Source of the DNA: a virus
Virus record (IMG/VR): IMGVR_UViG_3300047564_001761
Location: 1 to 55,313 of that record
Length of the DNA stretch: 55,313 nt
Strand: one strand, 5' to 3'
In this document: in pieces, positions 37,910 through 45,802 of the stretch
Numbering within the stretch: position 1 is the stretch's first letter
Layout: the number at the start of each line of letters is the position of its first letter
The notes under the pieces: model-generated
What the model saw: the letters and a program-made list of their open reading frames with translations, nothing else
The model's database searches: none
What the model was told of the DNA's origin: nothing
Position numbers and translations under genes: made by a program

Positions 37910-38307
37910 TGTATTACATAAATTTTGATGAAAACGGAAATCAGTCAGAGCTAAAATGGTTTGACGGCGTTGAGCCTTCAGAAGAAGGCTGGTACCAAGC
38001 AGATCTAGATATTATTGGAAAAAGATATAAGCTAGTTTCTGGTGAAGTTTCAGAAATGACATCAGAGGAAATACAGTCTGAAAATGACCAGCTTTTTTTT
38101 AATAGTTCTCTAATTGGAATAAAAGATCAAAGAAACAGAATGCTTTTAGAGTCAGACTGGACAGCAAATCCTCAAATTCCTATGTCGGATGAAAAGAAGG
38201 CTGAATGGGCTATGTATAGACAATCTTTGAGAGATTTTCCGTCAACAGTAACTCTAGAATTCCTAAAGAGTGGGGCTGACCTTTTATGGCCAGTCCCTCC
38301 TTCTTAA
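37909..38307 (+). CDS. tail-fibre assembly chaperone (Phage_tail_APC-like), 132 aa
   Basis: C-terminal RNRMLLESDWTANPQIP ... KKAEWAMYRQSLRDFPS is the characteristic R-x2-LL-x2-SDWT ... W-x2-YR-x2-LRD signature. It would help fold or attach the fibre encoded just before it. A second member is at 41708. Confidence 0.8.
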   Translation: MYYINFDENGNQSELKWFDGVEPSEEGWYQADLDIIGKRYKLVSGEVSEMTSEEIQSENDQLFFNSSLIGIKDQRNRMLLESDWTANPQIPMSDEKKAEWAMYRQSLRDFPSTVTLEFLKSGADLLWPVPPS

Positions 38308-38319
38308 AGGATTTTAAGG

Positions 38320-38325
38320 TATAAT
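38320..38325 (+). promoter_or_regulatory. AAGGTATAAT extended -10
   Basis: TTTTAAGGTATAATTTAACA between the chaperone and next gene; nearly the same text as at 41248, supporting a repeated internal promoter. Confidence 0.5.
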
Positions 38326-38344
38326 TTAACAAGAGGTGAGATAA

Positions 38345-38677
38345 ATGCCAAGTTATGATAGTTTACAGACACAGATTGACCTTTTTAAGACAAAGGTTAA
38401 TGCTTTGTCGGGTTCAACTTTAAATACACAGGATCTAGTCTTTTTGGCTAAGGCCATCGAATCAATGGGCAACCTGCTTGGCGTTAACGACGTTCTTGCA
38501 GCAACAGCAGCAAAGATCAACGAGATTCAAACAGCTTCTTCTGGAGCTGTTACACAAATTGGAACAGCAGGAGGAACTCAGGTTTCTAATGTTCAAAGTG
38601 CAGGACTAGCAGCAATAGCTTCAGTAGAAGCGGTGCTAGATAATTTTAAGATATATTCACACATGGGAGTAATTTAA
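38345..38677 (+). CDS. coiled-coil fibre-linked protein, 110 aa (paralogue of 36362)
   Basis: Begins MPSYDSLQTQIDLFKTKVNA and shares most of its first 70 residues' pattern with 36362-37030; the C-terminal part is different and short. Likely an adaptor helix that joins fibre modules. Confidence 0.65.
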   Translation: MPSYDSLQTQIDLFKTKVNALSGSTLNTQDLVFLAKAIESMGNLLGVNDVLAATAAKINEIQTASSGAVTQIGTAGGTQVSNVQSAGLAAIASVEAVLDNFKIYSHMGVI

Positions 38678-38678
38678 T

Positions 38679-38996
38679 ATGGCTACAGTAGTAACACCAG
38701 TCAGATTTTATGCGAATGTCCCAGGAACATCAGACGTAGCTGTGTATACCGTACCAGCATCTCAAATCGATGTTGTTACTGGAATTTCAATTAATAACAA
38801 TACAGATGTCGCAGCTCAGGTAAGCATCAAGATGGCAGGAGTATTCTTCTGCAAGAACCTAGATATTCCACCACGTTCACTAGTGGCCTTGGATTCAAAG
38901 ACAGTTTTGAATACAGTAGAGACAATATCTGTTTATCAGAACACAGCAAGCGCTTGCTCAGTATTTATTTCTGGCGTAAAAGTAAACGAAGTTTAA
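38679..38996 (+). CDS. small jelly-roll-like virion protein, 105 aa
   Basis: Beta-sandwich pattern (VYTVPASQIDVVTGISINNN ... AAQVSIKMAGVFFCKNL) like small fibre-associated proteins. Its fold pattern resembles the 111-aa gene at 42886. Unknown specific role. Confidence 0.6.
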   Translation: MATVVTPVRFYANVPGTSDVAVYTVPASQIDVVTGISINNNTDVAAQVSIKMAGVFFCKNLDIPPRSLVALDSKTVLNTVETISVYQNTASACSVFISGVKVNEV

Positions 38997-39019
38997 TATA
39001 ATTTAGTTAGGGGTTACAA

Positions 39020-39997
39020 ATGACATACAGCGTAGGTACTACAACAGGGCAAACCTATTTACCAGGCCTTACCTCAACATTAACAAGTATTGTTTCGGCA
39101 AATCTTGTAGTTAATGGTGGTGCTTACTTGCCAGTTCAAGAAAGAATTTATACAACTGGTAACTGGACACGTCCAGCAAATCCAGTTCAGATTGCAGACT
39201 GGATCAAAGTAACTTGTGTTGGAGGAGGCGGCTCTGGTGGATCTGCAACATCATGGACTGGTCCTGGCTCAGGCGGTGGCGGAGCTGGTCAGTACCTAAC
39301 ACGATTTGTCAACATCGCAGGTGTTGCTGCTGGAGGAACAATACCAGTTGTTATAGGTGATGGAGGTGCTCAGGTTGGAGGAAACACTAACGGAAATAAT
39401 GGTGGAAATACAACCTTCGGAGTAAATGGTAACGCATTCCATCTTATTGCATATGGCGGTGGCGGTGGAGCATATGCTAGAGACTGGGGAAGAAATGGCA
39501 ACAACGGTTCATGCGGAGCAGGTGCAAGTAACATTCAAGGCTCAGGCTCAGGCGGTGGCGGAGGGGGTTACTGGCAGTATCAGTACTCAGGATCAGGCGG
39601 AGGTGGAGGAGCTAATGAAGTTGGACACCATGCATTCTCCCACGTAAGAACAAACGGAACATTTTATGGTGGATACCTAGGAGGAAGAGCCTACGGCTTT
39701 GGTTCATCTATGGGTGGAAATGGAATTTCAAACTCTTGGGGAACGTATCACACTTCTGGAGGAAGAGGTGGACAAGGCATCAACGGTCTTGCAGGCGGCG
39801 GCGGAGGCGGCGGCGGAGTTGGTGGAGCAGGATCTTCTGGTGGAGGACAAGGGGGAGATGCAATTAGAGATAACGCTGGACAGCCAGGTGTTGATGGAAC
39901 TGGCGCAGGCGGAGGCGGCGGAATGAATGGTGGATCAGTAGGTCGAAAAGGCGGTAGTGGAATAATAATAGTAGAATATTATAGAAGGATATCATAA
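39020..39997 (+). CDS. glycine-rich tail-fibre adhesin, 325 aa (copy 1)
   Basis: N-terminal GNWTRPANP...WIKVTCVGGGGSGG start of a glycine-rich adhesin domain, then many GGGG, GSGGGGGGY and GGRGGQG runs, ending SGIIIVEYYRR. Glycine-rich sandwich adhesins (T-even gp38-like) bind host receptors. Paralogue at 40283. Gene ends with a TAATG junction. Confidence 0.75.
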   Translation: MTYSVGTTTGQTYLPGLTSTLTSIVSANLVVNGGAYLPVQERIYTTGNWTRPANPVQIADWIKVTCVGGGGSGGSATSWTGPGSGGGGAGQYLTRFVNIAGVAAGGTIPVVIGDGGAQVGGNTNGNNGGNTTFGVNGNAFHLIAYGGGGGAYARDWGRNGNNGSCGAGASNIQGSGSGGGGGGYWQYQYSGSGGGGGANEVGHHAFSHVRTNGTFYGGYLGGRAYGFGSSMGGNGISNSWGTYHTSGGRGGQGINGLAGGGGGGGGVGGAGSSGGGQGGDAIRDNAGQPGVDGTGAGGGGGMNGGSVGRKGGSGIIIVEYYRRIS

Positions 39998-40272
39998 TGA
40001 CAAGTAGATTTGTTTTAGTTGATGGAGAAACAATTGTAAATTCTGTTTATGGCGGAACTAGAGAGTTTTTAGAGTCTCACCCAGATTATCAAGGGTATAC
40101 AGTAGTTGATGTTTCTGATATGGATCCGTGGCCATCAGTAGATTGGACATATGTAGATGGGGAATTTGTTCCTCCAGTTACAAATGTAGAGGCAGCTCCA
40201 GTTCCTGGAGCTTTTGAAGAAGAAATTGTAACTGAAGTTGAAAATATAACTCCAGCTATTGGAGAAGTTTAA
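39997..40272 (+). CDS. small fibre-accessory/chaperone-like protein, 91 aa
   Basis: Begins MTSRFVLVDGETIVNSV and contains SVDWTYVDGEFVPP, the W-x-Y-x-G-x-x-F-x-P motif of small tail-fibre assembly proteins. Placed between the two glycine-rich adhesins. Confidence 0.6.
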   Translation: MTSRFVLVDGETIVNSVYGGTREFLESHPDYQGYTVVDVSDMDPWPSVDWTYVDGEFVPPVTNVEAAPVPGAFEEEIVTEVENITPAIGEV

Positions 40273-40282
40273 GGAGAGTAAC

Positions 40283-41245
40283 ATGCCAACAGTTCTAAGC
40301 ACAACCCAACAAATAATGATTCCAGGCCTTGAGGACACTTTAGGTTCTGTTGTCAGAAACGTGACTCCACCAACTCCTCTTTTTATTCAAAAAGAAGAAA
40401 CAATTTTAGCTAATGGTAACTGGACACGTCCAGCAAACATTTCTGATTTTATTGAAGTGACACTAATTGCTGGTGGTGGATCAGGAGGAACTTCAAATAA
40501 CAACTCACGTTATGGCGGAGGCGGTGGCGCAGGCCAGTTTGTAAGAAGAATTCTTAATATCTCATCAATAGCGTCACTTGGAGTTATTCCAGTTACAATT
40601 GGAAACGGCGGAGCAGCGGTATCTGGTGCAACTAATGGAAACAATGGCGGAAACTCAGCGTTTGGAACATCTGGAAATACATTTTACATGGTTGCATACG
40701 GCGGAGGCGGCGGAGGTTGGGCCGCAGATAATGGACGTGATGGAAATAATGGATCGATGGGTCCAGGTGCAGAGAATAGAACAGGATCTGGCTCAGGCGG
40801 AGGCGGCGGTTCAGAATGGCAACGTTCATGGGGCGGCGCAGGCGGAGGCGGAGGTGCTTCTCAGGGAGGAATGACTGGTGGAGCAATTCATGGAGGACAC
40901 CAAGGAGACTTTGATGCTGGACGTGCTGGAGGAAGAGGAATTGGTGAAGGCTCGTCTGGCGGTGGCGGTGGAATGGGAAACAGTACATCTCATGAAGACG
41001 CAACTGGCGGATCAGGCGGAGCAGGAATTGAAGGTTACGCAGGCGGAGGCGGCGGAGCAGGACGATGTGGTGGAGGTAATGGGTCTTGCGGTGGAGGAAT
41101 GGGAAGAAATCACACCCATGGTGAGCATGACAAGTCTGCCGCACCTAACTCAGGCTCAGGAGGCGGAGGATCTAATTCAGATACTTCTTCTGGGGCTGGT
41201 GGTTCAGGAATATGCATAATCAGATACTGGGCTAAAATAAATTAA
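40283..41245 (+). CDS. glycine-rich tail-fibre adhesin, 320 aa (copy 2)
   Basis: Start at 40283 after AAGGAGAGTAAC. Same layout as the 39020 gene: NGNWTRPANISDFIEVTLI, GYGGGGGA-type runs and a C-terminal GSGICIIRYWAKIN. The two differ in their loops, so they may be alternative tips or a heteromer. Confidence 0.75.
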   Translation: MPTVLSTTQQIMIPGLEDTLGSVVRNVTPPTPLFIQKEETILANGNWTRPANISDFIEVTLIAGGGSGGTSNNNSRYGGGGGAGQFVRRILNISSIASLGVIPVTIGNGGAAVSGATNGNNGGNSAFGTSGNTFYMVAYGGGGGGWAADNGRDGNNGSMGPGAENRTGSGSGGGGGSEWQRSWGGAGGGGGASQGGMTGGAIHGGHQGDFDAGRAGGRGIGEGSSGGGGGMGNSTSHEDATGGSGGAGIEGYAGGGGGAGRCGGGNGSCGGGMGRNHTHGEHDKSAAPNSGSGGGGSNSDTSSGAGGSGICIIRYWAKIN

Positions 41246-41247
41246 GG

Positions 41248-41253
41248 TATAAT
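41248..41253 (+). promoter_or_regulatory. AAGGTATAAT extended -10
   Basis: TTAAGGTATAATATAACAAG before the gene at 41271, sharing its first 13 bases and ACAAG end with the 38320 copy. Confidence 0.5.
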
Positions 41254-41270
41254 ATAACAAGGAGATAATT

Positions 41271-41699
41271 ATGGCAATTACATCGATACCAACACAAGTA
41301 ACACCTCCACTTTGGGCTTATACCTTTGTTCAGGCACCAATCAACGGAAATGGTTACGACTATTTTAATACTGCAGTTAAGAGAACAAACTATGGAACTG
41401 TCTCAACAGGGACACTTGCCCTAGATGTAACAGCAGCAGCTATTCACAGATGGCAACCAGGTGCTACCACAACAGTTTCATTTACTGGTTTTCCAGCAGT
41501 TTCAACAGGATATTTTTGGCAGGTAGAAATTAAGGGTGGTTCACTCTTTACAATTAACTGGCCAGCATCAATTAAGTGGGATTCATCTGCATCAGCTCCA
41601 ACGCTATCTGCAAACGTAACACTACTTAATTTCTTTACCCCTAATCAGGGAACAACAGTTTACGGCGGAGTAGCATTCGCAGATATTAACGCAGCATAG
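41271..41699 (+). CDS. virion protein, 142 aa
   Basis: Beta-rich C-terminal fibre/tip domain-like protein (TGYFWQVEIKGGSLFTINW) found next to chaperones in aquatic phages. AAGGAGATAATT ribosome site. Confidence 0.65.
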   Translation: MAITSIPTQVTPPLWAYTFVQAPINGNGYDYFNTAVKRTNYGTVSTGTLALDVTAAAIHRWQPGATTTVSFTGFPAVSTGYFWQVEIKGGSLFTINWPASIKWDSSASAPTLSANVTLLNFFTPNQGTTVYGGVAFADINAA

Positions 41700-41707
41700 G
41701 AGATATA

Positions 41708-42142
41708 ATGTACGCAATTTTAGAAGATGGAAAAGTATCAAAGTTTGGATCATTGTCAGAACTCTTTCCAAGCGTATCTTTTGCTGCTTCTGGTCCAGAT
41801 AAAGAGTGGCTAACACTAAACAACGTAACAGAAGTTGAAATGACAATGCCATACAATCAGGATACCGAAGAATTAGTTTATCTAGAGACACCAAAGGTTA
41901 CAAAGGGCGGAAAAGTAATTGGAGTCGAAGCAAAGAAGCTTTCAGATGAAAATGCATGGGCAAGAATTAAGATGAAAAGAAATGATTTGCTTACAAAGAC
42001 TGACTGGACTCAACTAGCAGATACTCTAACACCAGAAATGACAAAGAAGTATGCAGAGTATCGTGCTGCACTTCGAGACATTACATCAGCAAAAAGTCCG
42101 TCTGATGTTATCTGGCCAGAGGATCCTGCAAAGGGGGCATAA
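41708..42142 (+). CDS. tail-fibre assembly chaperone, 144 aa
   Basis: Contains RNDLLTKTDWTQLADTLTP ... YAEYRAALRD, the same signature as the gene at 37909. Fibre-assembly helper for neighbouring tip genes. Confidence 0.8.
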   Translation: MYAILEDGKVSKFGSLSELFPSVSFAASGPDKEWLTLNNVTEVEMTMPYNQDTEELVYLETPKVTKGGKVIGVEAKKLSDENAWARIKMKRNDLLTKTDWTQLADTLTPEMTKKYAEYRAALRDITSAKSPSDVIWPEDPAKGA

Positions 42143-42873
42143 TGCTTCCTCACGTATTATTTAACTTTAGAACTGCTAATAGAGCAGCCTTTCCAGTAAC
42201 AGCTGGATTGCAAATGCATTATGATGCAGATGCGCTAAATACATTTACAAAAAATGCTTCTAACGATGTTTCTCAATGGAGAGACCGTTCTGGAAATTCA
42301 AGACATGCTGCACAAGCAACATCTAATCAACAGCCAAGATATACTCTTAATACTGTAGGAGGAAAGGCTGGAGTCGTACATGATGGTTCAAATGACTTTA
42401 TGCTTATGGGAGATGGAACACTATCTTTCTTGAATACATCTTCAATGACAATTGCAATTGTATGTAATAGACCAGATACACCAATTAACAAGTGGATTGT
42501 TGGTGGTCAGGGTGGAATTACAAGAACAAATCTGCAAATTGGTTACAACTCAGCAACATCGTTTAAGTTTGGTTTTGGTTCAGACGACCTTAACGCAATT
42601 ATTCCAAACGTTTCAACAAACACAACAGAAATGTTTATTATGACATACAACTCCTTGAACCAAGAAAAGTTTTTGAGAAGAAATAAAGTAGAAGAGGCAT
42701 CTGGCGCAGGAACTGGATCAATCTCATCTATGACAGGCCAATCAATAGGTAGATACCTATCAGCATTTGGCAACATATCTGTTGGAGAAATTGCAATATT
42801 TAATAGAGTCCTTTCACAGGCAGAAATAGATACAGTAGAGACATCTCTTGCTATTAAGTGGCAAGTAGTTTAG
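42142..42873 (+). CDS. LamG-like fold virion protein, 243 aa
   Basis: Jelly-roll layout of a concanavalin/LamG lectin: LQMHYDADALNTFTKNASND, VSQWRDRSGNSRHA and the C-terminal VGEIAIFNRVLSQAEIDTVE typical of LamG_3. Probably binds carbohydrate on the host surface. Confidence 0.75.
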   Translation: MLPHVLFNFRTANRAAFPVTAGLQMHYDADALNTFTKNASNDVSQWRDRSGNSRHAAQATSNQQPRYTLNTVGGKAGVVHDGSNDFMLMGDGTLSFLNTSSMTIAIVCNRPDTPINKWIVGGQGGITRTNLQIGYNSATSFKFGFGSDDLNAIIPNVSTNTTEMFIMTYNSLNQEKFLRRNKVEEASGAGTGSISSMTGQSIGRYLSAFGNISVGEIAIFNRVLSQAEIDTVETSLAIKWQVV

Positions 42874-42885
42874 TTAGGGGATAAA

Positions 42886-43221
42886 ATGGGATACATACCA
42901 ACCAGAATAGTTGGTCCATATAACCTGATTGATGATTATCAGGCAGTTTATGTTGCCCAAAACAAAACAATCATGAAGCAGGTATTGCTTTCTAATGTAA
43001 CGGGAACTGCTGCTAACGTAAGACTTGCAATAACTGGATTTCAAGGATCACCGTCCTCAATTAACGCTATTATGCAAGACGTAGAAATAGAAGCAAACTC
43101 AACATTGGTTGCAGATATTGTACAAGTTTTAGAGGTATCAGATAAGTTGTATGCAAGATGTTCTATTTCTGGAGCAATTAATCTTACAGTTTCTGGTGTA
43201 GTTCAAGAAGAAACAGAGTAA
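42886..43221 (+). CDS. small jelly-roll-like virion protein, 111 aa
   Basis: Beta-sandwich pattern like the gene at 38679 (MKQVLLSNVTGTAANVRLAI ... VEIEANSTLVADIV). GGGGATAAA ribosome site. Confidence 0.55.
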   Translation: MGYIPTRIVGPYNLIDDYQAVYVAQNKTIMKQVLLSNVTGTAANVRLAITGFQGSPSSINAIMQDVEIEANSTLVADIVQVLEVSDKLYARCSISGAINLTVSGVVQEETE

Positions 43222-43235
43222 AATGGGAGACTACC

Positions 43236-44354
43236 TTGGCCGTTCAGTCTTTTCCCAAAGATAGAAATCAGCAAGTAGAGCATTTAAATGTTCCATATGC
43301 CCGTGTAATTGTTCCTAATTTAGTTGGATTAAATAATGTTGTTGCACAGCAAGAGCTTGATGGTCAAGGTCTAAGATCAGACGAAAGGTACTTTGTAGAT
43401 ACTTCAGGAACTGGCGGAGTAGTAATTTCACAAGCAGTTCCAGCTGGAAAAAGAATTAGATTTAAAACTAAAATTGAATACACAGTAAGAACCTTGTCTG
43501 CAGTAACCACCCCATATGTTGTAGGGCAAACAAAAAATTCAGCAATAGCAACAATTACATCATCACTACTTACCTATAATATTGTTACTGCATCTACTCC
43601 AAACCAAAATAATCAAGATGTTGTTATTGGTCAGTCTCCAGAGCCACCAGTACAGCTTGCCCCTGGTGCCACAGTTACAATAGTTGTTGGTAATTATGTT
43701 CCAGCAACAGCTGGAATTTTGCCAGACGTAACAAGCAAAACAGAATCTGAAGCGATATTAGCATTAAATGTTGCTGGATTTACAACATATACCGTAACAA
43801 ATAGCGTAGGGTCAACACCATCATATCAAACTTTAAACGGTAAAATTATTGCTCAAACTCCAACAGGTGGAGCGCTACAAGACTTTACAACAAACATATC
43901 TTTGACAAAGGCAGTTTATCAAGTTGTAACGCCAACTGTTACACCTACAGCTCCTACAGTAACTCCTACAGCCCCAACAGCACCAGTCGGTGTTGTTCCA
44001 GCAGCTCCTACAGTTACTCCTACAGCCCCAACAGTTGTTCCTACTGCCCCAACAGCGCCAAGAGCTCCGACGGTAACCCCTACAGCCCCAATTGGTGTTG
44101 TTCCAACCGCACCTACGGTCACACCAACCGCACCTACGGTCACACCAACCGCACCTACGGTCACACCAACCGCACCTACGGTCACACCAACCGCACCTAG
44201 CGGAGGCGGGGGATGTACACCAGGAGCTGTTTGTGGTGAAATCATAGTTCCTTGTGGATCTTCAGGATGTACTTGTTGTCCAGAAGGATGTACAAGATTG
44301 AGAAGATATACAGCAACCTGCGCCTGTACAAATAGCGGTGGATTGTTATGTTAA
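43236..44354 (+). CDS. PASTA-domain protein with Pro/Thr repeats and Cys-rich tail, 372 aa
   Basis: TTG start behind GGGAG. Three PASTA-like units follow (VIVPNLVGLNNVVAQQELDG with VISQAVPAGKRI; TPYVVGQTKNSAI with VIGQSPEPPVQLAPG; ILPDVTSKTESEAILALNVAG with IAQTPTGG). Then a PTAPTVT tandem-repeat stalk (about 230-325) and a C-terminal domain with ten cysteines in about 45 residues. PASTA binds peptidoglycan fragments in actinobacterial kinases; here it is on a phage, probably virion or cell-wall docking. Confidence 0.75.
   Translation: MAVQSFPKDRNQQVEHLNVPYARVIVPNLVGLNNVVAQQELDGQGLRSDERYFVDTSGTGGVVISQAVPAGKRIRFKTKIEYTVRTLSAVTTPYVVGQTKNSAIATITSSLLTYNIVTASTPNQNNQDVVIGQSPEPPVQLAPGATVTIVVGNYVPATAGILPDVTSKTESEAILALNVAGFTTYTVTNSVGSTPSYQTLNGKIIAQTPTGGALQDFTTNISLTKAVYQVVTPTVTPTAPTVTPTAPTAPVGVVPAAPTVTPTAPTVVPTAPTAPRAPTVTPTAPIGVVPTAPTVTPTAPTVTPTAPTVTPTAPTVTPTAPSGGGGCTPGAVCGEIIVPCGSSGCTCCPEGCTRLRRYTATCACTNSGGLLC
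44102..44198 (+). repeat. 21-base tandem repeats encoding PTAPTVT
   Basis: About four and a half near-perfect copies of CCAACCGCACCTACGGTCACA in a row. The near identity of these copies versus degenerate copies just upstream (43940-44100) points to recent expansion. Confidence 0.8.
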
Positions 44355-44356
44355 TA

Positions 44357-44385
44357 TTGACATCATTAAAACAATATGATATTAT
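44357..44385 (+). promoter_or_regulatory. strong internal promoter
   Basis: TTGACA (44357-44362), 17-base spacer, TATTAT (44380-44385). Start near 44392, followed by GAGGAA and the ATG at 44406. It separates the fibre block from the modification cassette. Confidence 0.7.
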
Positions 44386-44405
44386 CGTTCATATGAGGAA
44401 TAAAA

Positions 44406-44846
44406 ATGTTAAAAAATAAATTTGCTATGGTTGTAGAAAACGACGTGTTTGATGTCCTAGAGTTTGGAACAGGGTCTGACATATCTGGAAGATGGATAGC
44501 TGGAATGAACTCTGATCCAACCTTTGTAAAGGTCAATCTTGTACCAGACGTATGTGCAGGATCTTTTTGGGACGGCAACAACTTCTTCTTGCCTGGAGAT
44601 GATCTTAGAGAAAATGCTTTAGTTCCTTCGGAAGTAGATAGTTTAGGCGGAGCAATTAAATACGCTGCAATTGTAGACGGAGACGTATTTGGAACTATAA
44701 CGTATGATCTAGAGGCTTACTCTATTCAAGAAGTAGAGATGATAGATGCGGCAATGCAATCAAATCCAGTAGCAGTACCAGTAGATTCTTCCACCCAGGT
44801 TTTACCTGGATGGACATGGGACGGACAAAACTTTAATCCAGCATAG
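44406..44846 (+). CDS. fibre-accessory-type protein, 146 aa
   Basis: C-terminal PGWTWDGQNFNPA repeats the W-x-Y/W-x-G-x-x-F motif of small tail-fibre assembly proteins (compare 39997). Beta-rich N-terminus. First gene behind the 44357 promoter. Confidence 0.6.
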   Translation: MLKNKFAMVVENDVFDVLEFGTGSDISGRWIAGMNSDPTFVKVNLVPDVCAGSFWDGNNFFLPGDDLRENALVPSEVDSLGGAIKYAAIVDGDVFGTITYDLEAYSIQEVEMIDAAMQSNPVAVPVDSSTQVLPGWTWDGQNFNPA

Positions 44847-44860
44847 AAAGGGCTAGTCAC

Positions 44861-45091
44861 ATGACTTCAGCTTGGCAGCAGTATAAAAAGAATTTAGGTG
44901 AAAGCAGGCCCTGGCATATGCTTGACCCTACAACAGAAATGGCAGATAAAGAAATTGCAGACTCTAGAATGGAGATATGCAAGGCATGCCCAGAGCTTAT
45001 AAAAGTAACTCATCAATGCAAGAAATGTGGATGCTTTATGTCTGCAAAGACAAAATTAAAAAATGCAACGTGCCCATTGTCTAAGTGGTAA
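44861..45091 (+). CDS. four-cysteine zinc-binding protein, 76 aa
   Basis: Conserved CKACPELI and CKKCGC...CP pattern (about residues 41-72) forms a zinc ribbon. It resembles the small Cys-rich proteins found with oxygenase genes in cyanophage-like genomes. Precedes the oxygenase gene; possibly a partner. Confidence 0.6.
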   Translation: MTSAWQQYKKNLGESRPWHMLDPTTEMADKEIADSRMEICKACPELIKVTHQCKKCGCFMSAKTKLKNATCPLSKW

Positions 45092-45100
45092 GGAGTAAAA

Positions 45101-45802
45101 ATGGAAAAAACAGCATGGCAATTATACAAAGAGCAAAACTCAACAGCTCCTGCTAAAAAGGAAGTTGTTTTTAATCCAGAGCCAATAAATTTTACAAAAG
45201 TAGAATTAGCTCCAGGGGTATGGATTTATAAGAATGTTTTTCCAAGCCCAGATGATCTAGTCGCAAAGATCAATTCTGAGTTTGAGTCAAGTTGGCAAGA
45301 TGGCCAAGTGTTTAGTAATGGCGACGAAAAGAAAGAAGAAATAAACAAAAAATTTAGAGATTGCTCTGTGGTTGTAATCAATAAGCCAAATGAAGATTCA
45401 AGCGAGCAGAGAGATTTGCTGTATAAGCTTGTAGATCATTCAATGAGGGTATGCCTAGAAGACTATACAGCTATGTTTGGCATGAGTATGACAGAGCTTA
45501 TTGGTGATGAGTGGCAAGTTTTAAAGTACGGACACGGACAGCATTTTGATGGCCACGCAGATGATGGATTTAGATTCCCAAGAACAGTTTCTATTACAGC
45601 ATATCTCAACGATGAATATGAAGGCGGAGAGCTAGACTATAAGCACTTTAATCTATTCTTTAAGCCAGAAAAGGGAGACGTATTAGTATTTCCATCCAAC
45701 TATGTATATAACCATCGTGTTGTAGAGGTAAAGACTGGTGTAAGATACGCATTGGTAAATTGGTTTAGATGGAAGACTATGAAGGTGGATATGTTATCAT
45801 GA
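45101..45802 (+). CDS. 2-oxoglutarate/Fe(II) oxygenase, prolyl-4-hydroxylase-like
   Basis: 233 aa. Catalytic facial triad visible: HFD (H-x-D) in YGHGQHFDGHADD and the distal His in YNHRV; the 2-oxoglutarate-binding Arg is in TGVRYALVNW. GGELDY and GDVLVFPS are the conserved strands of the double-stranded beta-helix. Family members hydroxylate proline or other residues using O2 and 2-oxoglutarate. The AYLNDEYEGGEL text matches P4H-type enzymes. Cytoplasmic; likely acts on phage or host proteins. Its neighbour 45799 is a second such enzyme. Confidence 0.85.
   Translation: MEKTAWQLYKEQNSTAPAKKEVVFNPEPINFTKVELAPGVWIYKNVFPSPDDLVAKINSEFESSWQDGQVFSNGDEKKEEINKKFRDCSVVVINKPNEDSSEQRDLLYKLVDHSMRVCLEDYTAMFGMSMTELIGDEWQVLKYGHGQHFDGHADDGFRFPRTVSITAYLNDEYEGGELDYKHFNLFFKPEKGDVLVFPSNYVYNHRVVEVKTGVRYALVNWFRWKTMKVDMLS

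Noticed and set aside
40632-41144. 170-aa open frame on the minus strand rich in Leu, His and Arg
   Set aside because: Mirror of the glycine-rich adhesin gene; composition is that of antisense GGN codons.
32275-44198. CRISPR array
   Set aside because: Repeats are coding (collagen triplets, PTAPTVT, glycine runs) with no regular spacers or cas genes.
43919-44245. 108-aa open frame on the minus strand (GAVGVTVGAVG-type)
   Set aside because: It is only the mirror of the PTAPTVT repeat region, has no ribosome site and lies in the opposite direction inside a well-supported gene.
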